Assembly: GCA_036262075.1 (NCBI GenBank)
Contig: DATAJO010000034.1
Coordinates: 186,001-250,000 of the forward strand
Direction of reading: 5' to 3'
Length of the DNA: 64,000 bases
Source of the DNA: JACDBZ01 sp036262075
GTDB taxonomy: Bacteria > Chloroflexota > Limnocylindria > QHBO01
Positions 1 to 7,868 of this stretch are shown here, piece by piece (within the stretch, counting starts at the first letter, position 1; each line of letters opens with the position of its first letter). A program made the translations under genes and the position numbers. The notes below the pieces were generated by a model. It worked only from the letters and a program-made list of their open reading frames with translations. It was not told the DNA's origin and did not search any database.

Positions 1-1
1 G

Positions 2-193
2 CGGGCGCAGCGCATCGGCGAGGTCGTGCGGGGCAGGCCGTTCACCTCACCAGACGTCATTCCCGACGTGCCGGTCGCGACGTGGGACATCGCCACCTTC
101 CGGCGCTACCCGCGCGACGAGCTCGTCATGGAGGCCGAGCGCCTGTTCACGCGGCCGCCGTTCCCCTGGGCGCTGGAGCGGACGTTGCCCTAG
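2..193 (+). CDS. C-terminal fragment of an unidentified protein
   Basis: The window opens inside this gene; 63 codons remain before a TAG stop. The visible tail is rich in Pro and Arg, with short stretches such as TWDIATFRRYP and LFTRPPFPWALERTLP, and has no membrane segment or cysteine motif. I do not recognise the family. It converges on the ligase-like gene: the two stop codons share the palindrome CTAG, so the genes overlap by four bases. An open frame reaching the window edge, with codon use like its neighbours, is the only support. The function cannot be judged from this fragment. Confidence 0.5.
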   Translation, partial: RAQRIGEVVRGRPFTSPDVIPDVPVATWDIATFRRYPRDELVMEAERLFTRPPFPWALERTLP

Positions 194-915
194 CCCGCGG
201 CGGCCGAGTCGTCGAACGGCAGCTTCTGGATCAACGCCAGGCGCGGCCGTTCGGGCCGCAGCGTCGGGGCCACCGGCACCCGCAGCCAGGCGTCGCCGGC
301 CGGCCCGGCGCGGTACCGCGCCTCGAGGTTGCGGGCCGAGATGGCCTCGAGCCCGAAGCGCGCGAGCGCCTCGGCGAGGAGCGTGCCCTCGCCCCGCAGG
401 GCGTGCGACACGACGCATCGGTCGCCGTCGCGGAGGACCGCCTCGAGGTGCTGGCGGCGCGCGGCGAACGGACGCCGCGTCCACGGAGCGCGCTCGGCGT
501 AGAGGAGATCGGTGGCGACGAACGCCGGACGGCCGGCTCGGCGATCACCGGCCAGGCGACGGCGGAGCAGCTCCGCGTCGAGCCAGCCGCCCTCGTCGAG
601 GGCGAGCAGCCAGCCGTCGAGGACGACGCCGTCCTCCATGAGCCGCTCGGGCAGCTCCTCGGCGAGCTCGCCGAAGGCGGCGAGCGCATCGGCCAGTCCC
701 TCGGCCTGGAGTCGGGTCAGCGCGCCATCCTCGACCCAGGCCAGCGCCCGGACGCCGGGCCACCACGGCTCGAACAGGTACTCGTCGTCGTCGAACGGCG
801 CGAAGCCGGGCGACGGATGCATCGGCGCCACGCGCGCCGGGAGACGATCGGCGGCCGGGTCCCCGGCGGTCTCGGCGCCGACCTCGATCGAGAGCGGAAG
901 CTGCTCGCGCGGCAC
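190..915 (-). CDS. ATP-dependent DNA ligase-like protein without catalytic residues
   Basis: The 241-residue protein follows the adenylation domain of LigD-type ligases from start to end, but the catalytic positions are changed. Motif I, normally E-x-K-W-D-G, reads EPWWPG (residues 49-54), so the AMP-accepting lysine is Trp51. The DGE of motif III is DGW (Trp102). The motif IV GIVAKR equivalent is AISARN (191-196), and the motif V WLKVK equivalent is WLRVP. The FVATDLLY strand and the RRP-RR loop are kept. No OB-fold domain follows. It starts with GTG eight bases after the Ku stop, so the two are probably co-transcribed. Ligation is unlikely; a structural or Ku-binding role is inference. The fold assignment rests on motif order. 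Confidence 0.7.
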   Translation of the reverse strand: MPREQLPLSIEVGAETAGDPAADRLPARVAPMHPSPGFAPFDDDEYLFEPWWPGVRALAWVEDGALTRLQAEGLADALAAFGELAEELPERLMEDGVVLDGWLLALDEGGWLDAELLRRRLAGDRRAGRPAFVATDLLYAERAPWTRRPFAARRQHLEAVLRDGDRCVVSHALRGEGTLLAEALARFGLEAISARNLEARYRAGPAGDAWLRVPVAPTLRPERPRLALIQKLPFDDSAAAG

Positions 916-923
916 GACCCGCG

Positions 924-1790
924 TCAGGCGGTCTTCCGGCGCCGCTTCGGCTTCTCGGCGGCCTCCGCCTCCGCATCGGCCGATGCTTCGGCCTTCTTGC
1001 CCGCCCGGCGCTCCTGGCGGGCCGCGGCGACCGAGGCCTCGAGGGCGGCCATGAGGTCGGTGATGTTCGTCGGCTCGGCCTTCGCGGCGGGCTCGGGCTT
1101 CTCGCCGGCGACCTTGCGCTCGATCACCGCCATGAGCGCCTCGCGGTAGTTGTCGCGGTACTCGGCGGGGTTGAACTCGCCGGTCATCGACGCCACGAGC
1201 TGCTCGGCCATCTTCTTCTCGGACGGCTTGATCTCGATCTGGTCCTCGGGCAGGTACAGCTCCTCGGTGGAGCGCACCTCATCCGGCCAGTGGAGCGTGG
1301 TGAGGAGCAGCGTCTTGCTGAACGGGTTGAGCGCGGCGAGCTGCTCGCGATCCTTGAGCACGATCTTCGCGATCGCCGTCTTGCTCTGCTCGGCGAGGAC
1401 GGTCTTCAGCAGGTAGAACGCCTTGGCGCCGACCTGCTCCGGCTCGAGGTAGTACGCCTGCTTCACGAACTCGGTGCCGCCGTTGTCGCGATCGGCGTTG
1501 ATGAACTGCTCGATCTCGATGGCCCGCATCGTCTTGAGCGGGATGGAGTCGAGGTCCTCCTCGGTCACGACGACGTACTTGCCCTTCGCGTACTCGTAGC
1601 CACGCACCGTCTCGGAGCGCGGAACGACCTCGTCGTGGTACGGGCAGTAGATCTTCATCTGGATCCGGTTCAGGCAGCTGGCATGGAGCAGGTTGAAGCC
1701 GATGCCTCCCTGCTCGGTGGCCAGGTAGAGCTTCACCGGGATGGTGACGAGCCCGAACTGGATCGCGCCCCGCCACATCGATCGCGCCAT
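924..1790 (-). CDS. ku: Ku homodimer protein for non-homologous end joining
   Basis: Bacterial Ku binds double-strand DNA ends as a ring-shaped homodimer and recruits a ligase. The 288-residue protein begins MARSMWRGAIQFGLV, the usual Ku start, and continues through the family's core (FNLLHASC, then VKQAYYLEP, then FSKTLLLTTLHWPDEVR). It ends in a Lys/Arg- and Ala/Glu-rich tail (about residues 255-288) like the basic extensions that modulate DNA binding and LigD contact in other species. The start at MARS was chosen because the longer frame upstream is an Arg-rich run with no Ku similarity. The next gene downstream on the same strand is the ligase-like protein; a true ATP-dependent ligase lies about 4 kb away. 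Confidence 0.93.
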   Translation of the reverse strand: MARSMWRGAIQFGLVTIPVKLYLATEQGGIGFNLLHASCLNRIQMKIYCPYHDEVVPRSETVRGYEYAKGKYVVVTEEDLDSIPLKTMRAIEIEQFINADRDNGGTEFVKQAYYLEPEQVGAKAFYLLKTVLAEQSKTAIAKIVLKDREQLAALNPFSKTLLLTTLHWPDEVRSTEELYLPEDQIEIKPSEKKMAEQLVASMTGEFNPAEYRDNYREALMAVIERKVAGEKPEPAAKAEPTNITDLMAALEASVAAARQERRAGKKAEASADAEAEAAEKPKRRRKTA

Positions 1791-1970
1791 TGGACGTGTC
1801 TGCTCCTCTTCGGACGCCCGCGATCGCCGCCGTGCCCTGCGACGAAACCGCACGCGGACGCCGATGGTACACCGGCCCCGCAACCGCACCCCACCGGGAG
1901 GAAGGTCCCCCGGAAGTACCACGCGCATAGGTCATGGACCATGGCCACCGACTGCGCCAGACTCCGCCCG

Positions 1971-2366
1971 ATGGTTCAGCCCACCGACCCCATGCTTCGT
2001 GCCTACGTCCTCGAGGACGACCCCGACATCGCCGCGCTCGAGGCGGACGTCCTTCGTGAGATGGGCTTCGCCGTGGTGACCTGCGCCCGCATCGTCGAGC
2101 TCGGCGACCTCATGGACCTTTCCCTGCCGCACCTGCTCGTCGTCGACGTCATGCTTCCCGACGGCGACGGCGGCGACATCACCGAGCTGCTGCAGACCGC
2201 CTGGCCGGGCATCCCGGCCGTCATCGTGTCGGCCGCCAGCCGCGAGCGGCTGGCCGAGCTCGAGCCGATCGGCCCCGTCGTCGCCAAGCCGTTCGACCTC
2301 GACGCCTTCCGCGGCGCCGTGGCCGAGGCGCTCGATGGAGCGCAGGAGCTGCGCACCGCCTCGTGA
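1971..2366 (+). CDS. Single-domain response regulator (CheY-like receiver)
   Basis: A lone receiver domain of 131 residues with no output domain. It has the acidic pair (LEDDPD, residues 14-19), the phospho-acceptor Asp59 in VVDVMLP, a Ser in the VIVSAAS strand, and the conserved lysine in AKPFD. Such proteins relay phosphate to a partner. No histidine kinase is adjacent, so its partner lies elsewhere. In-frame ATG codons also occur 30 bases upstream and 21 bases downstream; the fold starts after the last of them, so the exact start is open. It is transcribed away from ku. Confidence 0.85.
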   Translation: MVQPTDPMLRAYVLEDDPDIAALEADVLREMGFAVVTCARIVELGDLMDLSLPHLLVVDVMLPDGDGGDITELLQTAWPGIPAVIVSAASRERLAELEPIGPVVAKPFDLDAFRGAVAEALDGAQELRTAS

Positions 2367-2380
2367 CGCATCGGCCGCGC

Positions 2381-2860
2381 CTACAGGACCTGGCTGCCCT
2401 CCGGTCCGGTGACGGCCACCAGCGCGTGCTGCTCGCGACCATCGGCCCCCGTGAGGCGGTACCAGTGCTCGATGCGCACCGACGCCGAGAGCATCGCGCT
2501 GACCGGGCAGTAGCGCGTCGACGACAGCTCCACCGATCGCCGCAGCGCCTCGGGCTCGACGGCGCCCATGACCCGATGCTCGACCGTGATCGACGTGAAC
2601 ACCCGCGGGTGCTCCTCGGCCGATTCGGCGCTCACCGCGACCTCGTACGCGGTCGCCGACTGCCGCTTCTTGCGGAGCAGGCTGGCGACGTCCATCGCGC
2701 CGCAGCCGGCGAGCGCGGCGAGGACGAGCTCCTTCGGTCCCGGAGCCGTGTCCTCGCCGATCGGCGGCGAGGTGTCCATCGCCACGCTGTGGCCACGGCT
2801 GTCGGTCGCCCGCACGCGGCTCGAGGCCGGGTCGATGGTGGCGAGGATCGTCATCGGCAT
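2381..2860 (-). CDS. OsmC family peroxiredoxin-like protein
   Basis: The 159-residue protein has the OsmC/Ohr fold signature. An N-terminal beta region is followed by PKELVLAALAGCGAMD, with Cys53 at the start of the central helix, and a second cysteine, Cys117, in TRYCPVSAML. In this family the two cysteines reduce organic hydroperoxides. The spacing and the RYCPVS context fit the YhfA/OsmC branch rather than Ohr. It converges on the receiver gene with a gap of 14 bases and diverges from the NERD-like gene. Substrate preference cannot be read from the sequence. Confidence 0.88.
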   Translation of the reverse strand: MPMTILATIDPASSRVRATDSRGHSVAMDTSPPIGEDTAPGPKELVLAALAGCGAMDVASLLRKKRQSATAYEVAVSAESAEEHPRVFTSITVEHRVMGAVEPEALRRSVELSSTRYCPVSAMLSASVRIEHWYRLTGADGREQHALVAVTGPEGSQVL

Positions 2861-2892
2861 GCGGCCAGCCTAGCCGACCATCGGACCGACCG

Positions 2893-3648
2893 ATGCGCGT
2901 GATCCGGCCGAGCGCCCTCGGAGCCGCCGAGCGGCGGCGGACGATGCTGCTGGCGACCGGCATGCTCGTCACCGGTGCGGTGTCGAGCGCGCTGGCCGTC
3001 CTCGGCGTCGGCGCCGGGACCGGTGCCGGTGCGGCCTTCGCCGCCGTCGGCGCCATCGGCCTCGGGATCGGCGCCGCCTGGCTCATCCGCGTCCTGCGAC
3101 CTAACCGGACGCGCGAGCTGACCGGCGCGCTCGTCGAGCGGCTGTCGAGCGCGTTCGACGACAGCTACACCCTCGTCGTCGCGCCCCGCCTGCCGATCCG
3201 CGACACGCTCCGTCTCGACGGCATCCTCGTCGGCCCCGGTGGCGTGCGCGTCCTCACCGCCCGGAGCTGGGACGGCCGCTACCGGGTGCGCGGCAAGACC
3301 TGGGAGTTCGACGCCGGCCGGCGCGGCTGGATCCGGTGCCGGACGAACCCGAGCTTCGACGTCGTCGCCCTGGCCGATGGCGTCGCGCACTGGGCGGCCG
3401 ACCACGGCTTCGGCGAGCTGCCGCTGCGCGGCACGATCGCCTTCCCGCTGCGTCGCTCGAAGCTCGTCCTCGAGGAGCCGTCCGACGAGATCCTGACCTC
3501 CGACAACGCCCCGTGGTGGGCGAACTCGATCGGCCGCGTGAAGCGCCTCGACACGGCGGTCGGCGCGCAGCTGCTCGAGGCGATCCTCGACGCCGCCGAG
3601 CATCAGTCGGCCAGCGGCCGTCGCGCCCCGGCGGCCCCCGCTTCCTAG
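2893..3648 (+). CDS. Membrane-anchored NERD-like domain protein
   Basis: The 251-residue protein has two N-terminal hydrophobic segments (about residues 17-37 and 42-66, rich in Gly and Ala). A soluble domain follows, in which LDGILVGPGGVRVLTA and the WDGRYRV turn resemble the NERD (nuclease-related) fold. The Asp of LDGIL would be the nuclease-type acidic residue. The C-terminal part is charged and has no further recognised domain. NERD proteins are often linked to DNA processing, but their biochemical role is mostly unknown. The gene faces away from the OsmC gene and converges on the next one. Assignment to NERD is moderately sure; any enzymatic activity is not. Confidence 0.65.
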   Translation: MRVIRPSALGAAERRRTMLLATGMLVTGAVSSALAVLGVGAGTGAGAAFAAVGAIGLGIGAAWLIRVLRPNRTRELTGALVERLSSAFDDSYTLVVAPRLPIRDTLRLDGILVGPGGVRVLTARSWDGRYRVRGKTWEFDAGRRGWIRCRTNPSFDVVALADGVAHWAADHGFGELPLRGTIAFPLRRSKLVLEEPSDEILTSDNAPWWANSIGRVKRLDTAVGAQLLEAILDAAEHQSASGRRAPAAPAS

Positions 3649-3654
3649 CGCTCC

Positions 3655-4254
3655 TTACCCTTCCTCGCGCGGGCGGAGCCAGCGCTCGGCCGTCTGCTCG
3701 TCGAGCACGTCGGACAGGAGCTGATCCGGGCGCTCGTCGTCGACGACGAGGAGCACGTGCGCCCGATCGCGGCGCATCGCGACCGCCACGGCCGAGCGAT
3801 CGAGCTGCGGGTAGCGGGCCGAGGTCAGCGTGACCTCCGTCATCGGCAGGAACCGATCGTGGGCGTTGAGCAGGCCGTCCACCGGCCGCGAGCCGATCGG
3901 GACGTGGACCAGGCCGGTCACCCGGAACGGCGGGATGGCGAGGAGCGCCCGCACCGGCCGCTTCTCGATCCGCATGTCGGAGCGACCCTCGCCCTCGAGC
4001 TGGGGCGCAACCATGAGGAGGATCTCGTCGAGCGCGATGAGCGCCGAGGGCGCGGAGATCGGGCTCGATTCGTCGGCATGCTCGCTCAGCGTGGCGCGCT
4101 CGATCGGCAGGTGGCCGGCCGGCAGCTGGTTGAGGATCTCGGCCACTCGCGAGAACGGGGTGCGCACCGTGCCGGAGATCCGGTACGTATCGGTGTAGAC
4201 GTCGACGGCCACCTCGCGCGGCGCGGTGAAGCCGTCGATGCCGAAGGCGCTCAT
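3655..4254 (-). CDS. Conserved hypothetical protein, 199 residues
   Basis: I do not recognise a named family. The protein is soluble, with no signal peptide or cysteine motif. It starts MSAFGIDGFTAP and alternates predicted beta strands (VAVDVYTDTYRISG, RALLAIPPFRVTGLVHVP) with a region of about 60 residues likely to bind a partner. The 'R-VTG-VH' and 'L-M-TEVTLTS' segments look like a paired-strand domain. A start 36 bases upstream is possible but adds only MRRHERAALPHP. It lies between a NERD-like gene and a DNA ligase gene, 61 bases after the ligase start side, so a link to DNA repair is only positional. Confidence 0.55.
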   Translation of the reverse strand: MSAFGIDGFTAPREVAVDVYTDTYRISGTVRTPFSRVAEILNQLPAGHLPIERATLSEHADESSPISAPSALIALDEILLMVAPQLEGEGRSDMRIEKRPVRALLAIPPFRVTGLVHVPIGSRPVDGLLNAHDRFLPMTEVTLTSARYPQLDRSAVAVAMRRDRAHVLLVVDDERPDQLLSDVLDEQTAERWLRPREEG

Positions 4255-4315
4255 GGGATGAGGGAGGGCGGCTCGTTCATGGCGCCGCATCGTACTCGTC
4301 GCGCGCCGCCCTCCG

Positions 4316-6067
4316 TCAGCCCTCGGCGCCGGCTCCGCCGCCGCTTGCCGCGATCCGCTCCGTCTCGCCGGCCGTCCCCGTGGCGAGGAGGATGCGGCCG
4401 GATGCCTGCTCCCCGAACAGCGCCTCGACCGTGGCCAGCGTGTCGATCTCGGCGGGCGTCTTGTCGTCGCGGATGCGCACGATGCGCGGGAAGCGCATCG
4501 CGAACCCCGAGCGGTGGCGGCCGGAGCGCATGATCCGGTCGAAGGCGATCTCGACGACCACCTCGGGGACGACGGTGCGGTAGCGGCCGAAGTCCTCGAG
4601 GGTGATGGCCGTGAAGCGCTCGGTCATCTCGGCGATCTCCGCATCGGTCAGGCCGGTGTAGGCCTTTCCGATGGTGAGCAGGCGGGCGTCGGGCGCATCG
4701 GTCTCGCGCACGGCGAACGTGTAGTCGGAGAGGACCCCGCGGCGCTTGCCGTGGCCCCACTCGACCCCGACGACGACGCAGTCCAGGGTCGCCAGCGCCT
4801 TCTTCAGCTTCAGCCAGCCGAGGCCGCGGCGACCCGGCTCGTACGTCGAGCCGGGGTCCTTGACCATGAGCCCCTCGTTGCGCCGATCCCGCGCGTCGTC
4901 GAACGCGGCGTCGACCTCGGCCGCGGAGCGCGCGGTGTCGAGGTGCGAGAGGAGCATCCGCTCGCCGGATCGCTCGGGCAGGTCCAGGCCCTGGAGCGCG
5001 GCGCGGCGCTCGCGCAGCGGTCGCTCGAGCAGGTCGGTCCCGGCGCGATGGAGCAGGTCGAAGGCGACGAGCACGACCGGCACCTCGGCCAGCAGCTCCG
5101 CGCTCGGCCGCACCCGGCCGAGCCGCGTCTGGAGCGACGCGAAGTCGAGGACCGATCCCTCGCGCCACGGCACGAGCTCGCCATCGATGACCAGCGGCGC
5201 CTCGTCCGCGAGACCGGCGGCCGCCTCGACGACCTCGGGGAACGAGCGGGTGACGTCGTTGAGGTCGCGGCTGAACAGGCGGGCGGCGCCATCGGCCGTC
5301 AGGTGGAGCTGGGCGCGGATGCCGTCGTACTTGTCCTCGATCCAGGCCTCGTCGCCGACGCGGCGCATGACCTCGCCCGCATCGGCCACCGGGGAGGCGA
5401 GCATGAAGCGGATCGGCCGGCCGACATGGAGCGCCGCTTCCGACAGCCATCCCTCGCGCGCGAGGACCGCCGTCTCGCCGATCTCCCCGGTCAGCATGTG
5501 CGCCCGTCGCACGTCGTCCAGGCTCGCCTCGAATGCCGCCGCCACGGCCTCCTCGAGCAGCCCCTCCCGCAGGCCGATGCGGGTCTCGCGCGACACGATG
5601 CGCCCGATCATCCGCGCCTCCTCGGCATCGGCTCGGCCGAAGGGGTCGGCCATGCGCCTCACGCGCTCGTCCGCGGATGAGGCCCCGGCAACGGACGCGA
5701 AGGCGGCCACCACGTCGGCGATCGTCAGCGGCGGCTCCGGGCGGGGCCGATCGCCCACGAGCTCCGCCGCCGCGTCACCGAAGTCCGAGTGGCGCAGGTA
5801 CGCGGCGCGCAGCTTCTCCTCCTCGGCGCCGGTTGCGCGGGCCAGGGCCGCGCCCTGCTGGACCCAGCCCGTTCCGAGCTTGGCGGTCGGGTCGAGCAGC
5901 GGCCGCCCGGCGAAGAACACGACCGCCGGCGCCAGGTCCGCGGCGGGCAACGAGCGCAGGTACGCGGCGAGGAGGTCGCGCTTCGCGTTCTTGCTGCGCG
6001 TGGCGCCGACCGCCGCGGCGGTGGCGGCGAGGTCGGCGAACGGGCTCGACGGATCGGGCGTGGCCAT
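4316..6067 (-). CDS. ATP-dependent DNA ligase (archaeal/LigB-like)
   Basis: This enzyme seals nicks in duplex DNA by lysine adenylation. The 583-residue protein has the full three-domain layout: an all-helical DNA-binding domain (about 1-215), the adenylation domain, and the OB fold (about 420-560). Motif I is EDKYDGIRAQ with catalytic Lys246. The Glu of VIDGELVPW, the FDLLH strand, NEGLMVKDP (motif IV) and WLKLKK (motif V) are all present. The length matches the bacterial enzymes resembling archaeal ligase I, not LigD, and no polymerase or nuclease domain is attached. Because the ligase-like partner of Ku looks dead, this protein is a candidate for the sealing step of end joining, though that is inference. 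Confidence 0.92.
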   Translation of the reverse strand: MATPDPSSPFADLAATAAAVGATRSKNAKRDLLAAYLRSLPAADLAPAVVFFAGRPLLDPTAKLGTGWVQQGAALARATGAEEEKLRAAYLRHSDFGDAAAELVGDRPRPEPPLTIADVVAAFASVAGASSADERVRRMADPFGRADAEEARMIGRIVSRETRIGLREGLLEEAVAAAFEASLDDVRRAHMLTGEIGETAVLAREGWLSEAALHVGRPIRFMLASPVADAGEVMRRVGDEAWIEDKYDGIRAQLHLTADGAARLFSRDLNDVTRSFPEVVEAAAGLADEAPLVIDGELVPWREGSVLDFASLQTRLGRVRPSAELLAEVPVVLVAFDLLHRAGTDLLERPLRERRAALQGLDLPERSGERMLLSHLDTARSAAEVDAAFDDARDRRNEGLMVKDPGSTYEPGRRGLGWLKLKKALATLDCVVVGVEWGHGKRRGVLSDYTFAVRETDAPDARLLTIGKAYTGLTDAEIAEMTERFTAITLEDFGRYRTVVPEVVVEIAFDRIMRSGRHRSGFAMRFPRIVRIRDDKTPAEIDTLATVEALFGEQASGRILLATGTAGETERIAASGGGAGAEG

Positions 6068-6093
6068 CGGCTCGGAGTCTAGGACGCCGACGC

Positions 6094-6147
6094 TCGAGGC
6101 TCGACCGGGGTTCGAGGCTCGACCGGGGTTCGAGGCTTGACCGAGGC
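6094..6147. repeat. Three tandem 18-base repeats
   Basis: Two identical copies of tcgaggctcgaccggggt are followed by a third with three changes (tcgaggcttgaccgaggc). They fill the short space between the divergent starts of the ligase and the molybdopterin oxidoreductase, where promoters would be expected. The unit is Glu/Val/Arg-like in every frame but is not part of either protein. It may be slippage or a binding-site array. Confidence 0.8.
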
Positions 6148-6171
6148 GCTGGCAGCGCCGATGCTGCGGCC

Positions 6172-6774
6172 ATGGTCTTCCCCTGGCAGCGCCGCAGCGT
6201 CCCGGCCGAGCTCGCCGAGCGGATTCCGCCGGGCCAGGTGCTGACCGACAAGTTCCCCGTCCTCCATTTCGGGCGGGTGCCCGACTACGGCGACCTGTCG
6301 GGCTGGACGTTCCGGGTGTTTGGCGAGGTCACCCAGCCGTTCGAGCTGCGCTGGGCGGAGCTCCGCAACCTGCCGGTCCACGAGCAGACGCTCGACATCC
6401 ACTGCGTGACGCGCTGGTCGAAGCTCGACACCCGGTGGGAGGGCGTCGGCTTCCGCCACATCGCCGAGGTCGCGAGCCCGACCCCCGCCGCGCGGTTCGT
6501 CATCTTCCACTCCGAGGGCGGCTACACCGCCAACGTCCCGCTCGACACGGCGATGCGCCCCGAGTGCCTGCTGGCCTGGTCGTACGACGGCGAGCCGCTC
6601 ACCGCCGATCACGGCTATCCGCTGCGCGCGATCGTGCCGGGGACGTACTTCTGGAAGAGCGCGAAATGGCTGCGCGGCGTCGAGTTCAGCGCCGTCGACC
6701 AGCCCGGGTTCTGGGAGCGCAACGGCTACCACAACGAGGCCGATCCGTGGAAGGAGGAGCGCTACTCGCGCTGA
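6172..6774 (+). CDS. Sulfite oxidase-fold molybdopterin oxidoreductase, catalytic subunit
   Basis: The 200-residue protein is a compact molybdenum-cofactor domain of the sulfite oxidase/MsrP family. It has the WTFRVFGEV start strand, the molybdenum-ligand cysteine Cys78 in DIHCVTRW, the FHSEGGYTANVPL region, and the cofactor loop DHGYPLRAIVPGTYFWKSAKWL. There is no twin-arginine signal and no membrane anchor, so it is probably cytoplasmic, unlike exported MsrP. No MsrQ-like heme protein lies nearby. Related cytosolic proteins have unknown substrates; sulfoxide or sulfite chemistry is a family-level guess. Its stop overlaps the end of the convergent KGG gene by 13 bases. Confidence 0.88.
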   Translation: MVFPWQRRSVPAELAERIPPGQVLTDKFPVLHFGRVPDYGDLSGWTFRVFGEVTQPFELRWAELRNLPVHEQTLDIHCVTRWSKLDTRWEGVGFRHIAEVASPTPAARFVIFHSEGGYTANVPLDTAMRPECLLAWSYDGEPLTADHGYPLRAIVPGTYFWKSAKWLRGVEFSAVDQPGFWERNGYHNEADPWKEERYSR

Positions 6775-6980
6775 CCCTCCCGCTCGTCGACCTCCTTCGC
6801 GCGGGCGATGAGCTCGGCCACCCGACGGCCACCCTTCCGTCCGATCTCGCGGAAGTGCTCGTTCGAGTAGCGCTCGCTGACGGCCTTGCCGCCCTTCGCG
6901 CCGATCTCCTGAAAGAACTCGGGACCGTACCGCGCGCGGGTGGTGCGGCCTCCCTTGCGCCCCGCCTCGCGGACGCTCAT
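6762..6980 (-). CDS. KGG-repeat stress-induced protein
   Basis: A 72-residue hydrophilic protein containing three KGG repeats: GRKGGRTTRARYGPEFF, GAKGGKAVSERYSNEHF and GRKGGRRVAEL. The aromatic-plus-acidic spacer (F-x-E-I-G) recurs before each KGG. The family includes Bacillus GsiB and E. coli YciG, small proteins induced by stress or starvation, probably disordered, with a desiccation-protection role proposed. The start was chosen at MSVREAG, which follows a GAGGGG ribosome site; an ATG 93 bases upstream would add an unrelated N-terminus. The gene overlaps the tail of the oxidoreductase gene by 13 bases, so transcription through it could make antisense RNA to that gene. Confidence 0.88.
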   Translation of the reverse strand: MSVREAGRKGGRTTRARYGPEFFQEIGAKGGKAVSERYSNEHFREIGRKGGRRVAELIARAKEVDEREGQRE

Positions 6981-7165
6981 GTTCCCCTCGTCGGCGGTGC
7001 CCGACTGGTCGACGTCGCTTCGGTCGGCCACCTGGCGCCTCCCTGGTGCTGCGTGCTTGGTGAGGGCAGTCATCCCCAGGGGGCAGGCGAAGCAAGATGC
7101 GTACCGCCGATCGCTTGGACGGTCCGGCCCGTGACCGCCGCGCCGGGACCGCCACCGGCGCCCGG

Positions 7166-7171
7166 TAGAAT
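7166..7171 (+). promoter_or_regulatory. -10 box TAGAAT giving a probable leaderless mRNA
   Basis: TAGAAT preceded by CCGG ends eight bases before the ATG of the membrane protein gene, so transcription would begin at or within two bases of the start codon. There is no Shine-Dalgarno sequence. No clear -35 match is seen. The same box type recurs upstream of other genes here. Confidence 0.5.
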
Positions 7172-7179
7172 GCCGCCCG

Positions 7180-7491
7180 ATGCATCCGCTCCTGCGCAAC
7201 GCCGTCATCGGCATCGTCGCGCTCATCGTGGCCGGCGGGCTGGTGGCGCTGGCCGTCATCGGCAACGACTCGGGCCAGTCGATCCTCGCCATGTTCGTGG
7301 CGGGCATCATCGGCACTCTGGTCGGCCTGTTCCTGTTCCAGCAGGCCTGGACCTGGGCCGGGCGGGCGGCGCGCCGTCACGAGACCGGGTCGTCGATCCT
7401 CATCGCCATCGGCGGCGGCATCATGGCCCTCGTCGCGGCCGTCTCGGCCGCCGGGCTCCTCATCCTGCTGCTGCTCTTCGTCCTGAACTGA
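7180..7491 (+). CDS. Small membrane protein, 103 residues
   Basis: No named family is recognised. The protein is almost entirely hydrophobic: segment 1 at about residues 9-28, segment 2 at 34-55 (ILAMFVAGIIGTLVGLFLF) and segment 3 at about 72-102, separated by a polar loop (WAGRAARRHETGSS). The terminal segment is a long Ile/Leu/Ala run ending in FVLN. The positive loop between segments 2 and 3 should face the cytoplasm, placing the N-terminus outside. The gene stands alone between a convergent stress gene region and tRNA-Glu. Codon use matches neighbouring genes, which supports it being real. Confidence 0.7.
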   Translation: MHPLLRNAVIGIVALIVAGGLVALAVIGNDSGQSILAMFVAGIIGTLVGLFLFQQAWTWAGRAARRHETGSSILIAIGGGIMALVAAVSAAGLLILLLLFVLN

Positions 7492-7521
7492 CCGCCGCGG
7501 AGCCGATGCGCCGCGCGCTGG

Positions 7522-7527
7522 TACGAT
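7522..7527 (+). promoter_or_regulatory. -10 box TACGAT of tRNA-Glu
   Basis: TACGAT in a GGTACGATGG context lies 17 bases before the mature tRNA 5' end, a normal distance for a tRNA promoter. No convincing -35 sequence was found. Confidence 0.4.
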
Positions 7528-7544
7528 GGCCGCGCGGTCGCTGC

Positions 7545-7621
7545 GCCCCCATCGTCTAGAGGCCTAGGACGCCACCCTTTCAAGGTGGAGATCACGGGTT
7601 CGAATCCCGTTGGGGGCACCA
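7545..7621 (+). tRNA. tRNA-Glu (anticodon TTC)
   Basis: The acceptor arms GCCCCCA and TGGGGGC pair fully. The anticodon stem CCACC/GGTGG encloses the loop CTTTCAA with anticodon TTC. The T arm (ACGGG, TTCGAAT, CCCGT) is canonical. The 3' CCA is encoded in the DNA, after discriminator A. Confidence 0.96.
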
Positions 7622-7653
7622 ACCCCCATCCTGCTGCCACGACCGACCGCGGT

Positions 7654-7671
7654 TCACCGATGGATCGGTGA
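7654..7671. terminator. Perfect inverted repeat between convergent genes
   Basis: TCACCGAT, two bases, then ATCGGTGA. It sits between tRNA-Glu and the convergent zinc-ribbon gene and could fold as a hairpin in either transcript. There is no T run, so a factor-independent terminator is only possible, not shown. Confidence 0.35.
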
Positions 7672-7688
7672 GGCGCCGACGGCCCGGG

Positions 7689-7868
7689 CTAGACGTGGTT
7701 GATCTCGACCCGGTCGCCGCAGTCGGGGCAGTAGATGAGGAGCAGCTTCGGGTCCTCGGGGACGGGGCGCCAGGCGTAGACGTTCGCCTCGGTGAGCTGC
7801 TCACCGCAGTGCGGGCACTCGTAGCCGAGCTCGAGCCACTGGTCGCGCGGGACGTTCTGGCGGCCCAT
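7689..7868 (-). CDS. Zinc-ribbon small protein, 59 residues
   Basis: The protein carries two CxxC pairs, CPHC (residues 18-21) and CPDC (47-50), 25 residues apart, which is the layout of a zinc ribbon. Between them is a Trp/Pro-rich segment (VYAWRPVPEDPKLLLI). It has no further domain. Its start ATG overlaps the preceding gene's stop in a TGATG junction, so the two are translationally coupled and may act together. The function is unknown. Nucleic-acid or protein binding would be typical for such a ribbon, but nothing specific can be claimed. Confidence 0.75.
   Translation of the reverse strand: MGRQNVPRDQWLELGYECPHCGEQLTEANVYAWRPVPEDPKLLLIYCPDCGDRVEINHV

Noticed and set aside
82..1149. Long open frame on the plus strand opposite ku and the ligase-like gene
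   Set aside because: High-GC shadow: composition is Arg/Gly/Ala-rich with no motifs, and the opposite strand codes for recognisable Ku and ligase-like proteins.
6094..6147. Attachment site or IS end
   Set aside because: Simple tandem units with no inverted ends and no transposase or integrase nearby.
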